From assembly GCF_021147775.1 (NCBI RefSeq), contig NZ_JAGTPK010000010.1:146255-210254 (forward strand): a stretch of DNA of 64,000 bases, read 5' to 3'. A program made the translations under genes and the position numbers. Under the pieces are notes generated by a model. It was not told where the DNA came from, made no database searches, and was given only the letters and a program-made list of their open reading frames with translations. Within the stretch, counting starts at the first letter, position 1. Each line of letters starts with the position of its first letter. This DNA comes from Pseudomonas californiensis (GTDB taxonomy: Bacteria; Pseudomonadota; Gammaproteobacteria; Pseudomonadales; Pseudomonadaceae). Positions 1 through 11,051 of the stretch are shown here, piece after piece.

Positions 1-315
1 CTCGAACAAACCGCCGAGCCTCATCTGGCTCTGGGCTGGGCACTGGCGGCACGCGCCTGGCATATAAGCCCGCAGGACGCGCTGGCCGCGTGGCTGTGGA
101 GCTGGCTGGAAAACCAACTGGCGGTGCTGATGAAGACCCTGCCACTGGGTCAGCAGGCCGCGCAGCGCCTGACCAGCGAGCTGTTACCGCTACTGCAACA
201 GGCGCAGATCAACGCGACAACACAAGACGCCCATCACGCCGGCAGCGCCGCATTCGGCCTGTCACTGGCGAGCATGGCGCACGAACGTCAATACAGCCGG
301 TTATTCCGGTCCTGA
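1..315 (+). CDS. ureF: Urease accessory protein UreF, C-terminal part
   Basis: Only the last 104 codons are inside the window; the reading frame is open from base 1 to a TGA at 313-315. UreF works with UreD/UreH and UreG to load nickel into apo-urease in the cytoplasm, gating GTP hydrolysis by UreG. The visible part is helical and alanine/leucine/glutamine rich, and ends with an 'FGLSLASMAHERQYSRLFRS' tail typical of UreF C-termini. ureG starts 21 bases downstream, which supports the assignment and an operon. The N-terminal half lies outside the window. Confidence 0.9.
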   Translation, partial: LEQTAEPHLALGWALAARAWHISPQDALAAWLWSWLENQLAVLMKTLPLGQQAAQRLTSELLPLLQQAQINATTQDAHHAGSAAFGLSLASMAHERQYSRLFRS

Positions 316-336
316 TAAGCATCCATGGAGAACTCA

Positions 337-954
337 ATGAACAGCCAACCTCTGCGCGTCGGCATCGGTGGTCCGGTCGGTTCGGGCAAGACTGCCCTGA
401 CGCTCGCGCTGTGCCTGGCATTGCGCGAGCGCTATAACCTGGCGGTCGTGACCAACGATATTTATACCCGCGAAGACGCTGACTTTCTGGTCCGCAACGA
501 GGCTCTGGCGCCTGAGCGCATCATCGGCGTCGAAACCGGAGGCTGCCCGCACACGGCGATTCGCGAAGACGCGTCGATCAACCTGGAAGCCGTCGACCAA
601 CTCAACCGCCGCTTTGAAGGTCTGGACCTGATCATTGTCGAGTCCGGCGGTGACAATCTGTCGGCAACCTTCAGCCCAGAGCTTTCGGACCTGACCATCT
701 ACGTGATCGACGTGTCGGCCGGCGACAAGCTGCCACGCAAGGGCGGCCCTGGCATCTGCAAGTCCGACCTGCTGGTGATCAACAAGATCGACCTGGCACC
801 TTTGGTAGGCGCGTCGCTGGAAATGATGGACAGCGATACGCGCAAGATGCGCGGCGAAAAGCCTTTCGTATTCAGCAATCAGAAAACCGGCCAGGGTCTG
901 GAGCAGATCATTGCCTTCATTGAACGCCAGGGCCTGCTCACCGAAGCCGCTTGA
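337..954 (+). CDS. ureG: Urease accessory GTPase UreG
   Basis: UreG is the SIMIBI-class GTPase that drives nickel delivery to urease in complex with UreF and UreD. The 205-residue protein has the P-loop GPVGSGKT at about residues 12-19, the metal-binding Cys-Pro-His motif at about 70-72 that holds Ni(II) at the dimer interface, and an NKID base-specificity motif. An in-frame ATG at 325 exists, but the ATG at 337 is preceded by a GGAGAA Shine-Dalgarno at the right distance and gives the conserved [12 protein letters not shown] start. The length is normal for the family. It lies between ureF and a HupE/UreJ gene. Confidence 0.97.
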   Translation: MNSQPLRVGIGGPVGSGKTALTLALCLALRERYNLAVVTNDIYTREDADFLVRNEALAPERIIGVETGGCPHTAIREDASINLEAVDQLNRRFEGLDLIIVESGGDNLSATFSPELSDLTIYVIDVSAGDKLPRKGGPGICKSDLLVINKIDLAPLVGASLEMMDSDTRKMRGEKPFVFSNQKTGQGLEQIIAFIERQGLLTEAA

Positions 955-979
955 ACCCAGAACTTTAAGGAGTCTCTCG

Positions 980-1552
980 ATGAACTACAAAAAAGCCCTT
1001 GGCGCCCTTGCCCTGCTGTTGGTTCCAACCCTGGCCCTGGCCCACCCCGGTCACGGCGATAACGGTCTGATTGCCGGTATCAGTCACCCGCTGGGTGGGC
1101 TTGATCATTTGCTCGCGATGCTGGCCGTCGGTCTCTGGGCCGCCCAGCAGCAAGGCGCTGCGCGCTGGGCATTGCCGTGCACGTTCGTCGGCACCATGTT
1201 GCTGGGCGGTGTGCTGGGTTTCGAGGGTTTGAACCTGCCTGCGCTTGAAAGCGGCATTGCCGCTTCCGTGCTGGCGCTGGGCCTGGCCGTGGCGCTCGCC
1301 GTTCGTCCGCCACTGGCGCTGGCAGTTGCAGCAACGGCCATGTTTGCGCTGTTCCACGGCGTCGCGCATGGTCTCGAGTTGCCAGACATGTCCAGCCCAT
1401 GGGCGTATGCCGCCGGTTTCATTGGCGCTACCGCAGCGTTGCACGCTATCGGTTACGCGGTCGTTCGTGTATTGCCGCAGGCGGCAGCACCGCTGGTGCG
1501 TCTGGCGGGTGCTGCCTCTGCCGCCACCGGTGTCTGGTTGCTGGCAGGCTGA
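980..1552 (+). CDS. HupE/UreJ family nickel-permease-like membrane protein
   Basis: HupE/UreJ proteins are small integral membrane proteins linked to nickel uptake for hydrogenase or urease. This one has 190 residues. It begins with a cleavable-looking signal segment ending ALAHPGHG, followed by the family's HX5DH signature (His-Pro-Leu-Gly-Gly-Leu-Asp-His near residues 37-44) and about five further hydrophobic segments. The start at 980 is chosen because AAGGAG sits at 967-972; longer in-frame starts reach back into ureG. It is the last gene of the urease accessory operon and is followed by a strong hairpin. Nickel transport is known for the family and inferred here. Confidence 0.9.
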   Translation: MNYKKALGALALLLVPTLALAHPGHGDNGLIAGISHPLGGLDHLLAMLAVGLWAAQQQGAARWALPCTFVGTMLLGGVLGFEGLNLPALESGIAASVLALGLAVALAVRPPLALAVAATAMFALFHGVAHGLELPDMSSPWAYAAGFIGATAALHAIGYAVVRVLPQAAAPLVRLAGAASAATGVWLLAG

Positions 1553-1566
1553 TTCACGCGTTGCAA

Positions 1567-1593
1567 CCGGTACATCCCTGGCGGATGTACCGG
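1567..1593 (+). terminator. Hairpin after the urease accessory operon
   Basis: A perfect 11-bp stem (CCGGTACATCC / GGATGTACCGG) with a five-base loop lies 15 bases after the hupE/ureJ stop. The sequence after it is pyrimidine rich but has no clean T run, so it is a probable terminator or 3' stabiliser. Confidence 0.65.
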
Positions 1594-1685
1594 CCTCCTC
1601 TTCAACGCAAGCTGCCCGGCTCAGTCCTGCCACCTCAATCCTGCTACCATGTCGCGCATCTCGACACTGCCCGCGACGACAGCCG

Positions 1686-2864
1686 ATGCCTCACGTTTCC
1701 AGCACCACCCCCACGCCTGAACTGACCCCAGTGTTCGCAGCCTTGCAGGCGCATTTTTTGCGGGTGATCGTGCCGCTCTGGCAAGGGCCCGGCTGGAACG
1801 CACATCTGGCATTACCTTATGAGGCACTCGACGCCACAGGCCAGCCGTTGCCTGCGCAACGCTACCGCGCGATGGCTTGTGCCCGGCAATTGTTTCTGTT
1901 TTCCAGCCTGATCGACCACCCTGACGTCGTCGACGCCAGGGTGCGCGCGGGCGCCCTGTTCCGCTCGCTGCAGCAGCACTTTCACGATGCCGAGCATGGC
2001 GGCTGGTTCTACAGCATCGATCCGCAGGGCAAGCCGCTGGATCGCCGCAAGGACCTCTACACCCACGCGTTCATCATTTTTGCCTGCGCACACTATTGGG
2101 CGAAGGTGCGGGACCCGTTGGCAGAGTCGGTTCTCAATGCCGCGCTGACCGTGGTGCAGGAACGCTTTGCCGACGGCGCAGGCCTGTATGAGTCGCAACT
2201 GGATGAAGACTGGACGTCACTGAATACCGGTCCTTTGCAGAACCCGTTGATGCACTTGGCAGAGGCTTATCTCGCCACGCTGTCGGTGCGCGCAGACACT
2301 GCGACCCAGTCAGCGATGGACGGGCTGGCGATCAACATGCAACAGCGCTTCGTCGACAACACCACGGGCGTAATGCTGGAGAAGCCGCTGGGTGCTGCGG
2401 ATAACTGGTATGAGCCTGGGCATCAGTTCGAATGGTTCTTCCTGCTGCAATCCTCGCCGGAAATGCATGGCAGGCCGCTGCACGCCTCAATGACTCGCGC
2501 TTTTGCCTACGCTCAGGCGCAAGGCGTCGATGCACAGACTGGCGCCGTCACGGCGACGCTGGAACTGGATGGTACAGTGCGCGACAGCACCCAACGTATC
2601 TGGGCGCAGGCCGAATACCTGCGTGCAATGGCGTTGCGGCCAGAGTGCGAACCCGGTCTGGCCGAACAGTTGGTCGCATTCGAGCAGAGGTTTCTGCATG
2701 CCACAGGCTGGAATGAATGCGTGGACAGCGACGGCACGGTCAGCCGCCGCGACATGCCATCCACCACGCCCTATCACCTGGCGACCTGCTATATCGGTCT
2801 GGCAGACTGGCTTGAAAATCGCTTCGTCGACGCCTTCCCGCCGCCGACGCCTTCAGCGGGTTGA
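1686..2864 (+). CDS. AGE-family (N-acylglucosamine 2-epimerase-like) sugar isomerase
   Basis: The 392-residue protein belongs to the (alpha/alpha)6-barrel AGE superfamily, which includes N-acylglucosamine 2-epimerases, mannose isomerases and aldose-ketose isomerases. Family features are a WF(Y)SID block near residue 105, the DLYTHAFIIFACAHY helix, the ENPLMHLAEAY-like segment (here QNPLMHLAEAY), and EPGHQFEWFFLL, with the catalytic-type His and Glu residues. The length matches mannose-isomerase-type members. The ATG at 1686 gives the expected N-terminus; there is no strong Shine-Dalgarno. Substrate cannot be read from sequence; D-mannose/D-fructose isomerisation is the likeliest. The gene is convergent with the downstream dehydrogenase. 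Confidence 0.85.
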   Translation: MPHVSSTTPTPELTPVFAALQAHFLRVIVPLWQGPGWNAHLALPYEALDATGQPLPAQRYRAMACARQLFLFSSLIDHPDVVDARVRAGALFRSLQQHFHDAEHGGWFYSIDPQGKPLDRRKDLYTHAFIIFACAHYWAKVRDPLAESVLNAALTVVQERFADGAGLYESQLDEDWTSLNTGPLQNPLMHLAEAYLATLSVRADTATQSAMDGLAINMQQRFVDNTTGVMLEKPLGAADNWYEPGHQFEWFFLLQSSPEMHGRPLHASMTRAFAYAQAQGVDAQTGAVTATLELDGTVRDSTQRIWAQAEYLRAMALRPECEPGLAEQLVAFEQRFLHATGWNECVDSDGTVSRRDMPSTTPYHLATCYIGLADWLENRFVDAFPPPTPSAG

Positions 2865-2889
2865 TCGTGCCCACACGGCACGATCAACC
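2859..2889. terminator. Bidirectional hairpin between convergent genes
   Basis: A perfect 13-bp inverted repeat (GGTTGATCGTGCC, loop CACAC, GGCACGATCAACC) overlaps the stop of the AGE-family gene and ends just before the stop of the opposing dehydrogenase. Its position between two convergent genes fits a shared terminator, although there is no long T tract. Confidence 0.7.
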
Positions 2890-2895
2890 CCCTGA

Positions 2896-4334
<1,439 letters not shown>

Positions 4335-4370
4335 AAAAAACGACGCCCCAGGCATGAAACACCCGGGGCG
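4335..4370 (-). terminator. Rho-independent terminator of the liv operon
   Basis: Read on the minus strand, a CGCCCC / GGGGCG-armed hairpin is followed by TCG and six T residues, about 30-65 bases after the livF stop. This is a standard intrinsic terminator for livKHMGF. Confidence 0.85.
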
Positions 4371-4400
4371 CATTGTTTGAACGGCAAGCTTTTGATGAAA

Positions 4401-5117
4401 TCAGTGTCCGCCCAGATAAGCGTTCCTGACCTCTTCATTCACCAGCAATTCCTTGCCGGTGCCTGACAGGCGGATCTCGCCGTTGACCATTACATAGGCT
4501 CTGTCCGACAGCTTGAGCGCGTGGTTGGCGTTCTGCTCCACCAGAAAGATGGTCATGCCGGTCGCTGCCAGTTCGCGCAGTGTGGAAAAGATCTGTTTGA
4601 CGATGATCGGCGCCAGGCCAAGGCTTGGCTCATCGAGCAACAACAGCTTTGGGCGGCTCATCAGCGCGCGGGCGATGGCCAGCATCTGCTGCTCGCCACC
4701 GGACATGGTCATTGCACGCTGGTTTCGACGTTCCTTGAGGCGCGGGAACAGATCGAACATGCGCTGCATGTCTTCGGCAGAATGCTTGTCGCCGATCGGG
4801 ATGGTGCCCATCATCAGGTTTTCCTCGACTGACATGTCGGGGAACACCCGCCGTCCTTCCGGCGATTGCGCGATGCCATTGGACGCAATGTAGTGCGACG
4901 ACTTCTGAGTGATGTCGGTGCCCTGATAGATGATCTGTCCACTGGCCGCGCGCGGCTGGCCGAAGATCGACATCAACAGCGTGGACTTGCCTGCGCCGTT
5001 GGAGCCGATCAGGCTCACGGTTTCGCCTTCGTTGATGTACAGCGAGACCTTCTTGAGGGCCTGAATCGGCCCGTAAAACACATCGATCTCTTTCAATTCG
5101 AGGATCGGCTTGCTCAT
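4401..5117 (-). CDS. livF: Branched-chain amino acid ABC transporter ATPase LivF/BraG
   Basis: One of two ATPases that power high-affinity leucine/isoleucine/valine import at the inner membrane. The 238-residue protein has Walker A GSNGAGKST near residue 38, the ABC signature MSGGEQQML, Walker B LLLLDEPSLGLAP, and the switch His region, in the order and length typical of LivF. Its start overlaps the livG stop by 4 bases (ATGA), indicating translational coupling. It is the last gene of the operon, followed by an intrinsic terminator. Confidence 0.95.
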   Translation of the reverse strand: MSKPILELKEIDVFYGPIQALKKVSLYINEGETVSLIGSNGAGKSTLLMSIFGQPRAASGQIIYQGTDITQKSSHYIASNGIAQSPEGRRVFPDMSVEENLMMGTIPIGDKHSAEDMQRMFDLFPRLKERRNQRAMTMSGGEQQMLAIARALMSRPKLLLLDEPSLGLAPIIVKQIFSTLRELAATGMTIFLVEQNANHALKLSDRAYVMVNGEIRLSGTGKELLVNEEVRNAYLGGH

Positions 5118-5989
5118 ACCAGCTCCTCTTCATCAGCGCCCAGATACGCCGCGATCACTTTGGGATCGTTACGGATCTGCTCCGGCCCGCCTACGGCAAT
5201 CACATTGCCGTGGTCGAGCACCACAATATCGTCGGAAATACCCATGACCATGCCCATGTCGTGCTCGATCAGCACAATGGTCATGTCATGTTCGTCGCGC
5301 AGCAGACGAATCATACCGCTCAGCGCTTCGGTTTCCTGCGGGTTGAGGCCCGCTGCAGGCTCGTCCAGGCATATGACCTGCGGGCGCGTGCACATGGCAC
5401 GCGCGATCTCCAGACGGCGTTGCTGCCCGTAAGACAGCTCGCCAGCCAGCCGGTTGGCACAGTCCACCAGGTCAACCACTTCCAGCCAGTAGAACGCAGT
5501 GTTGAGCGCATCCTGTTCGGCCTTGCGGTAGCCCTTGGTATTGAGAATCCCGCTGACAAGGCTGCGATTGACCCACATGTGCTGGGCAACCAGCAGGTTT
5601 TCCACCACAGACATTTCCTTGAACAGGCGAATGTTCTGAAAGGTGCGCGCCAGACCCGCTCTGTTGACCAGATGAGTGCCGCCGAACATCTTGTAGTACA
5701 CACGACTGGCAAAGCTTTTGGGCGATACGAAATCAGTGGCCTGAAACGACTCGCCCAGCAATTTGATCACGTTGGTGGTCTTGTCACGGGTGTGCAGCTC
5801 GATACGGCCACCCGTGGCCTTGTAAAAACCGGTCAGGCAGTTGAACACGGTGGTCTTGCCTGCGCCGTTGGGGCCGATCAGGGCAAAGATCGAATTGCGC
5901 CGTACCTTGAGGCTGACATCGCTGAGGGCCTTGATGCCGCCGAAATGCATCATCAGGTGCTCGACGGAAAGAATCACTTCATTGCTCAT
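5114..5989 (-). CDS. livG: Branched-chain amino acid ABC transporter ATPase LivG/BraF
   Basis: The second ATPase of the transporter, 291 residues. It shows Walker A GPNGAGKTT near residue 38, signature LSYGQQRRLEIARAM, Walker B VICLDEPAAGLNP, and the longer insertion between Walker A and signature (with the 'GLARTFQNIRLF' Q-loop segment) that separates LivG from LivF. It overlaps livM by 4 bases upstream and livF by 4 bases downstream. The role follows from family membership and operon position. Confidence 0.95.
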   Translation of the reverse strand: MSNEVILSVEHLMMHFGGIKALSDVSLKVRRNSIFALIGPNGAGKTTVFNCLTGFYKATGGRIELHTRDKTTNVIKLLGESFQATDFVSPKSFASRVYYKMFGGTHLVNRAGLARTFQNIRLFKEMSVVENLLVAQHMWVNRSLVSGILNTKGYRKAEQDALNTAFYWLEVVDLVDCANRLAGELSYGQQRRLEIARAMCTRPQVICLDEPAAGLNPQETEALSGMIRLLRDEHDMTIVLIEHDMGMVMGISDDIVVLDHGNVIAVGGPEQIRNDPKVIAAYLGADEEELV

Positions 5990-7287
5990 CGCGCGGCTCC
6001 TTCTTTGACCAGCACACCTTTGCGCGGAACCACACCGGTACGGCTGATGCGAATAAGGCCGCGTGGCCGCCAGATCATCATCAACACCATCAGGATTCCG
6101 AACAGCAACACGCGATATTCCGAGAAACTGCGCAACAGTTCCGGCGCGACCGTGAGCACGAAAGCTGCGATGACCACGCCCACTGTAGAGCCCATGCCGC
6201 CCAATACCACGATGGCCAGAATCAACGCAGACTCAAAAAAGGTGAAGGAAGTCGGGTTGACGAAGCCCTGATAGCTGGCGAAGAACACGCCGGCCAGGCC
6301 CGCCGTGGAAGCGCCGATGGTAAACGCCGACAACTTGACCAGTACGTGATTGAGCCCCATCGAGCGACAGGCGATTTCATCTTCGCGCAATGCTTCCCAG
6401 GCGCGGCCAATCGGCATGCGGGTCAAGCGATGCTTGATGAACAGAACACCCAGCACGACGATGAACAGCACGGCATAAATGAACAGGAATTTCAGATCCG
6501 GGTTGTAATCGAAGCCGAAATATTCGTGGATCGGTATACCTCCGTCCTTGGCGCGACGCCCGAACTCCAGACCGAAGAACGTCGGTGAGGGTACCGGCAC
6601 GCCATTCGGGCCGCCGGTAAACGACAGCCAGTTGTTGAGGACCAGACGAATGATCTCGCCGAAACCCAGAGTCACGATGGCCAGATAGTCCCCATGCATG
6701 CGCAGCACCGGAAAGCCGAGAATGCACCCCGCCAATGCCGCTGCAATCGCAGCCAGTGGCAATGCAGACCAGAACCCAAGCCCCAAGTACTGATAGCCCA
6801 GCGCAAGACCGTAGGCTCCGATGGCGTAGAACGCGACGTAACCGAGGTCGAGCAGACCCGCCAGACCGACCACAATGTTCAGCCCCAGCCCCAGCAACAC
6901 ATAGATCAGCCCGAGAATGACCACGGTCAAAATGTACTTGTTGGCAAAGATCGGGAACACGACAGCAATGACAATCAGTGCGGGGATGATCCAGTACAGG
7001 CTCGATTTATGATCCGGCTTGAGCACATGCACTCCGGAGCCGGAGCTTTCGAAACTCTGCGAAATGCGGACACCTCTGGGCGTCTGCAGGAACAGGCTCA
7101 TCAGGAAACGCCCTACCATGACCACGGCCACCAGCCAGGCCACACGCGTGGGTTGCAGATTGAAGCTGTAGCCGTCCAGCACGATGCCGACGATAGGACC
7201 AAACACGATCAGCGCCAGCAAACCGGCAACGACCGCGTCGATCAGGCTCTTCTTGATATCAACAGGTTTAGCGATAGGAGCGGACAT
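5986..7287 (-). CDS. livM: Branched-chain amino acid ABC transporter permease LivM/BraE
   Basis: Inner-membrane permease of the LIV transporter, 433 residues, with about 10 hydrophobic segments. The conserved LivM core 'GLGLNIVVGLAGLLDLGYVAFYAIGAY' motif region lies near residue 135, and the EAA-type cytoplasmic loop 'GRAWEALREDEIACRSMGLN' lies near 300. The N-terminal extension of roughly 100 residues before the core is usual for LivM of pseudomonads. Two bases separate it from livH, and it overlaps livG by 4 bases. Confidence 0.95.
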   Translation of the reverse strand: MSAPIAKPVDIKKSLIDAVVAGLLALIVFGPIVGIVLDGYSFNLQPTRVAWLVAVVMVGRFLMSLFLQTPRGVRISQSFESSGSGVHVLKPDHKSSLYWIIPALIVIAVVFPIFANKYILTVVILGLIYVLLGLGLNIVVGLAGLLDLGYVAFYAIGAYGLALGYQYLGLGFWSALPLAAIAAALAGCILGFPVLRMHGDYLAIVTLGFGEIIRLVLNNWLSFTGGPNGVPVPSPTFFGLEFGRRAKDGGIPIHEYFGFDYNPDLKFLFIYAVLFIVVLGVLFIKHRLTRMPIGRAWEALREDEIACRSMGLNHVLVKLSAFTIGASTAGLAGVFFASYQGFVNPTSFTFFESALILAIVVLGGMGSTVGVVIAAFVLTVAPELLRSFSEYRVLLFGILMVLMMIWRPRGLIRISRTGVVPRKGVLVKEGAAR

Positions 7288-7289
7288 AC

Positions 7290-8207
<918 letters not shown>

Positions 8208-8249
8208 GCACGCTCACAAGCCTGAAAGGCAGCTCGGCACCCTGCTCAC

Positions 8250-8354
8250 CGTGCCCTCGTGAGGCACGGCGACAGGTCCGAAAGAAAGAGAAGAGACGCA
8301 GGCTAGCTCATGGGCCAGCCCATCACCCTGTCAGCCGCGCCCACCGGGGCTGGC
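8250..8354 (-). promoter_or_regulatory. Intercistronic hairpins between livK and livH
   Basis: Two inverted repeats lie in the livK-livH spacer. One has 8-bp arms GCCAGCCC (8347-8354 read on the minus strand) and GGGCTGGC (8314-8321); the other is CGTGCC/GGCACG at 8250-8268. The region after the first is pyrimidine rich but lacks a clean T run. Partial termination or 3'-end protection of livK mRNA is a common arrangement in ABC transporter operons; here it is an inference. Confidence 0.45.
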
Positions 8355-8374
8355 GCAGCCGACCAGAGTCGGTG

Positions 8375-9511
8375 TTACTTCTGTTTGTCGAGCTGCTTGT
8401 ATTTACCGGTGGCATCCCACTGATAGACAACATAGTCGGAGACTTTCAGGTCGCCTTTGGAGTCCCAGGATTTGTCGCCCATCACCGTCTTGACCGGGTG
8501 TGCTTTGAGCCACTCGGCAGCCTTGTCGCTCTTGTTGGACTTGGCACCGTTGAAGCCAGCTGCCAGCGCCTGTACCGAAGCGTAGGCATACAGGGTGTAG
8601 CCCTCTGGCTCGTAACCGGACTTGCGGAACTGGTCGACGACCGCCTTGCTGTCTGGCAGCAGGCGTGGGTCGGCGCCGAACGTCATGTAGACACCGTCAA
8701 CGTACTGAGGGCCGCCAGCGGTGGTAACGAGTTCGTCGGTGACGATGCCGTCATCAGACATGAACTTGACGTCCTTGAGGCCTTGCTCGCGCATCTGGCG
8801 AACCAGAGGACCGGCTTCAGGGTGCAGACCACCGAAGTAGACTACATCCGCACCGGTCGAACGAATCTTGGTTACCAGGGCGCTGAAGTCTTTTTCGCCA
8901 CGGGTCAGACCTTCATACAGTACCGGGGTAACGCCACGTTTTTTCAGTTGAGTCTGAGTGGCGTCCGCCAGGCCTTGGCCGTAGGTGTCCTTGTCGTGGA
9001 TCACCGCGACTTTCTTGCCCTTGAGCACATCGACGATGTAATCGCCGGCAACCACACCTTGCTGGTCGTCACGACCGCACATGCGGAACATCTCTTTCAG
9101 GCCGCGCTCGGTGACCTGAGGGTTGGTCGAACCGGGGGTGATGGCAATCACGCCAGCGTCGCTGTAGATCTCAGACGCTGGAATGGTCGAAGACGAGCAA
9201 AAGTGGCCGACAACTCCAATTACCTTGTCCTGGTCAACCAGCCTGTTGGCCACGGCAACCGCCTGTTTCGGTTCACAGGCATCATCGCCCGCCACCAGGA
9301 CTATTTTTTCCCCATTCACGCCGCCTGCCGCATTGATGGCGTCAGCTGCTGCTTGTGCACCTTTCATGTATTGCTGACCAAACGATGCGTTGGCGCCAGT
9401 CATTGGCCCCGCGACGCCGATTTTTACGTCAGCCTGAGCAAACGAAGACACGCCCAATGCAGTTGCCACTGCGATTGCCAGAAAGCCTTTCCTGTAAAAC
9501 GTATGCGACAT
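8375..9511 (-). CDS. livK: Periplasmic branched-chain amino acid-binding protein LivK/BraC
   Basis: Substrate-binding component of the LIV transporter, 378 residues. It has a Sec signal peptide (KGFLAIAVATALGVSSFAQA, then DVKIGVAGPMTG) and the two-lobed type I periplasmic-binding fold seen in the 'GDDACEPKQAVAVANRLVDQ' and 'GSTNPQVTERG' segments. The ATG at 9511 is preceded by CAGGAG. The frame stays open upstream to 9667 and contains an ATG at 9601, but that codon falls inside the sigma-54 promoter at 9585-9600, so a transcript from that promoter could not include it. It heads the livKHMGF operon and lies divergent from a LysR gene. Confidence 0.95.
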   Translation of the reverse strand: MSHTFYRKGFLAIAVATALGVSSFAQADVKIGVAGPMTGANASFGQQYMKGAQAAADAINAAGGVNGEKIVLVAGDDACEPKQAVAVANRLVDQDKVIGVVGHFCSSSTIPASEIYSDAGVIAITPGSTNPQVTERGLKEMFRMCGRDDQQGVVAGDYIVDVLKGKKVAVIHDKDTYGQGLADATQTQLKKRGVTPVLYEGLTRGEKDFSALVTKIRSTGADVVYFGGLHPEAGPLVRQMREQGLKDVKFMSDDGIVTDELVTTAGGPQYVDGVYMTFGADPRLLPDSKAVVDQFRKSGYEPEGYTLYAYASVQALAAGFNGAKSNKSDKAAEWLKAHPVKTVMGDKSWDSKGDLKVSDYVVYQWDATGKYKQLDKQK

Positions 9512-9584
9512 GAGTGGTGCTCCTGAGGATATTTTTTTAATGGGCACAGCAACTACGCGATTATTCAAATACGCCATTGCCCAG

Positions 9585-9600
9585 AGCAAGGCGCGTGCCA
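9585..9600 (-). promoter_or_regulatory. Sigma-54 (RpoN) promoter of livK
   Basis: On the minus strand TGGCACGCGCCTTGCT matches the -24/-12 consensus TGGCACGNNNNTTGCW at every defined position. Transcription would begin near 9574, giving a leader of about 63 bases before the livK ATG. Spacing of the GG and GC elements is the required 10 bases between them. Confidence 0.8.
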
Positions 9601-9674
9601 TCACTTTTTCCTTTCTGAAAAATGTCGTGTTTTTCTTGCCATTCAGTGACCTGATGTCTTTGCGCAAAGGGCGT

Positions 9675-9770
9675 GCAACCGCCTAGACAGCGCGAGGTGC
9701 AACCCCGCTTGAAAAAAGAGCAACCAGCACTCTTTCGAACAGCAACCACGGCGCTGCCAGATGGGCAACC
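9675..9770. repeat. Five phased GCAACC repeats, candidate enhancer of livK
   Basis: GCAACC occurs at 9675-9680, 9699-9704, 9720-9725, 9742-9747 and 9765-9770, at steps of 24, 21, 22 and 23 bases, i.e. about two helical turns. A related GTAACC follows at 9776-9781. The array lies about 75-185 bases upstream of the sigma-54 promoter, where activator (bEBP) sites are normally found. The activator is not identified. Apart from this array the rest of the 538-base livK-LysR gap holds nothing I can assign. Confidence 0.6.
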
Positions 9771-10049
9771 CACCTGTAACCGCACACGTCACCGAAGTGC
9801 ACACGTGCGGTGCGCAAGCGCTACGACGCGCACCATTTGAGGCTAGTGGATTTGGCAAAAAATGCAGATTGCACATGCCTCGCTGAGGGTCGTCACTCAC
9901 CCTCTGCCATCATTATCCGAACGCACCGGCCTGTACGTAGTAATAGCGGTCAAAAACGTAGCCAACAAACGACCTTTAAGCGAGATATCATTCCGATAAT
10001 TCATGATCCACTCGCCCGCCCTCGCGTGTCGTACAAGAGAAGCCGCACC

Positions 10050-10955
10050 ATGCTCAACAAACGTCATCTGCCCTCTATCGCCGCGCTGCAATGCTTTGAA
10101 GCGGTGACCCGGCATCTGAGCTTCACTCGCGCGGCAGAAGAGCTGAACCTGACCCAAAGCGCAGTCAGCAAGCAAGTGGCCCAGCTTGAAGAGCTGGTTC
10201 AGCATCTTCTGTTTCAGCGAGTACGTCGCCGCCTGCAACTGACCCCTGCCGGTGGGCTGTACCTGACGGAAGTGCGCAAGATTCTCTCGCAGATTGAAAT
10301 GTCCACTCACTTCCTGCGCTCCTACGGCGGCGATACCGAAGTGCTGCGTGTTTCGACCCCGTCGACATTTGGAGCCCGGTGGCTGGTGCCGCGCTTGAAA
10401 GGCTGGCGGCTGCGTCATCCGCACATCCACCTCGACCTGCTCAATGAGCAGGAGTCCGACGATCTCATCAAAGGCCGGTGCGACGTTTCATTCTATTTCG
10501 GTCAGGCGGCGATACCTGGCGCGGAAAGCGTGAAGCTGTTCGGCGAAGAGCTGATCCCGGTCTGTGCCCCCGAAAGCATGCCGGAGACGCCCTTTACCGA
10601 CCCGACCCAATTGAGCGAGCTGGTGCTGCTGCAAAACGCTTTCCGGCCTCAGGCCTGGCACGACTGGTTCGAAAGCCAGGGCTATCACACTGACCACAGC
10701 TACCATGGCCCGCGCTTTGAAACGTTTTATATGTGTATTCGCGCGGCACAGGTCGGCTGCGGTGTCGCATTGATGCCGCGCTTTCTGGTCGAAGAGGAAC
10801 TGGCCGACGGCAAACTGGTGATTGCCTGGGACCACGCATTACCCAGCACTAACAGCGCGTACTACCTGTCCTATCCGGAACACACCGCCGACGTCCCAAA
10901 GATCCGGGTTTTTCTGCAATGGATGCTGGAACAGTTGGATCAACCAACGCGTTAA
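10050..10955 (+). CDS. LysR-family transcriptional regulator, GcvA-like
   Basis: The 301-residue protein has an N-terminal winged helix-turn-helix (LSFTRAAEELNLTQSAVSKQVAQLE at about residues 22-46) and a C-terminal LysR substrate-binding domain. The segment 'VSTPSTFGARWLVPRLKGW' is of the GcvA/amino-acid-regulator subgroup. The start at 10050 gives the conserved MLNKRHLPSIAALQCFEAV N-terminus; the frame is open further upstream without a plausible ribosome site. It is divergent from livK, so control of livK is possible, but the livK promoter is sigma-54 type and LysR proteins do not normally activate those. Ligand unknown. Confidence 0.9.
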   Translation: MLNKRHLPSIAALQCFEAVTRHLSFTRAAEELNLTQSAVSKQVAQLEELVQHLLFQRVRRRLQLTPAGGLYLTEVRKILSQIEMSTHFLRSYGGDTEVLRVSTPSTFGARWLVPRLKGWRLRHPHIHLDLLNEQESDDLIKGRCDVSFYFGQAAIPGAESVKLFGEELIPVCAPESMPETPFTDPTQLSELVLLQNAFRPQAWHDWFESQGYHTDHSYHGPRFETFYMCIRAAQVGCGVALMPRFLVEEELADGKLVIAWDHALPSTNSAYYLSYPEHTADVPKIRVFLQWMLEQLDQPTR

Positions 10956-11051
10956 GGGCGACAATGCCCCCAGCAGGCCGTGAGCTTTCCGTGGCAATGG
11001 ACAGGAAGTCGCGAGCCAACCGTAACCCGCCTGCTCCGGAGCCCCTGACAG

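Noticed and set aside
1245..1685. Longer start for the AGE-family isomerase
   Set aside because: The frame is open back to 1245, but this overlaps hupE/ureJ and its hairpin; the homologous region begins at 1686.
9601..9667. N-terminal extension of LivK from upstream in-frame start codons
   Set aside because: The ATG at 9601 lies inside the sigma-54 promoter, and the canonical start at 9511 has its own ribosome site and a signal peptide; the extension would bury the signal peptide.
9675..9770. CRISPR array in the GCAACC repeats
   Set aside because: The repeated unit is only 6 bases and no cas genes are present; spacing and position fit an activator binding array.
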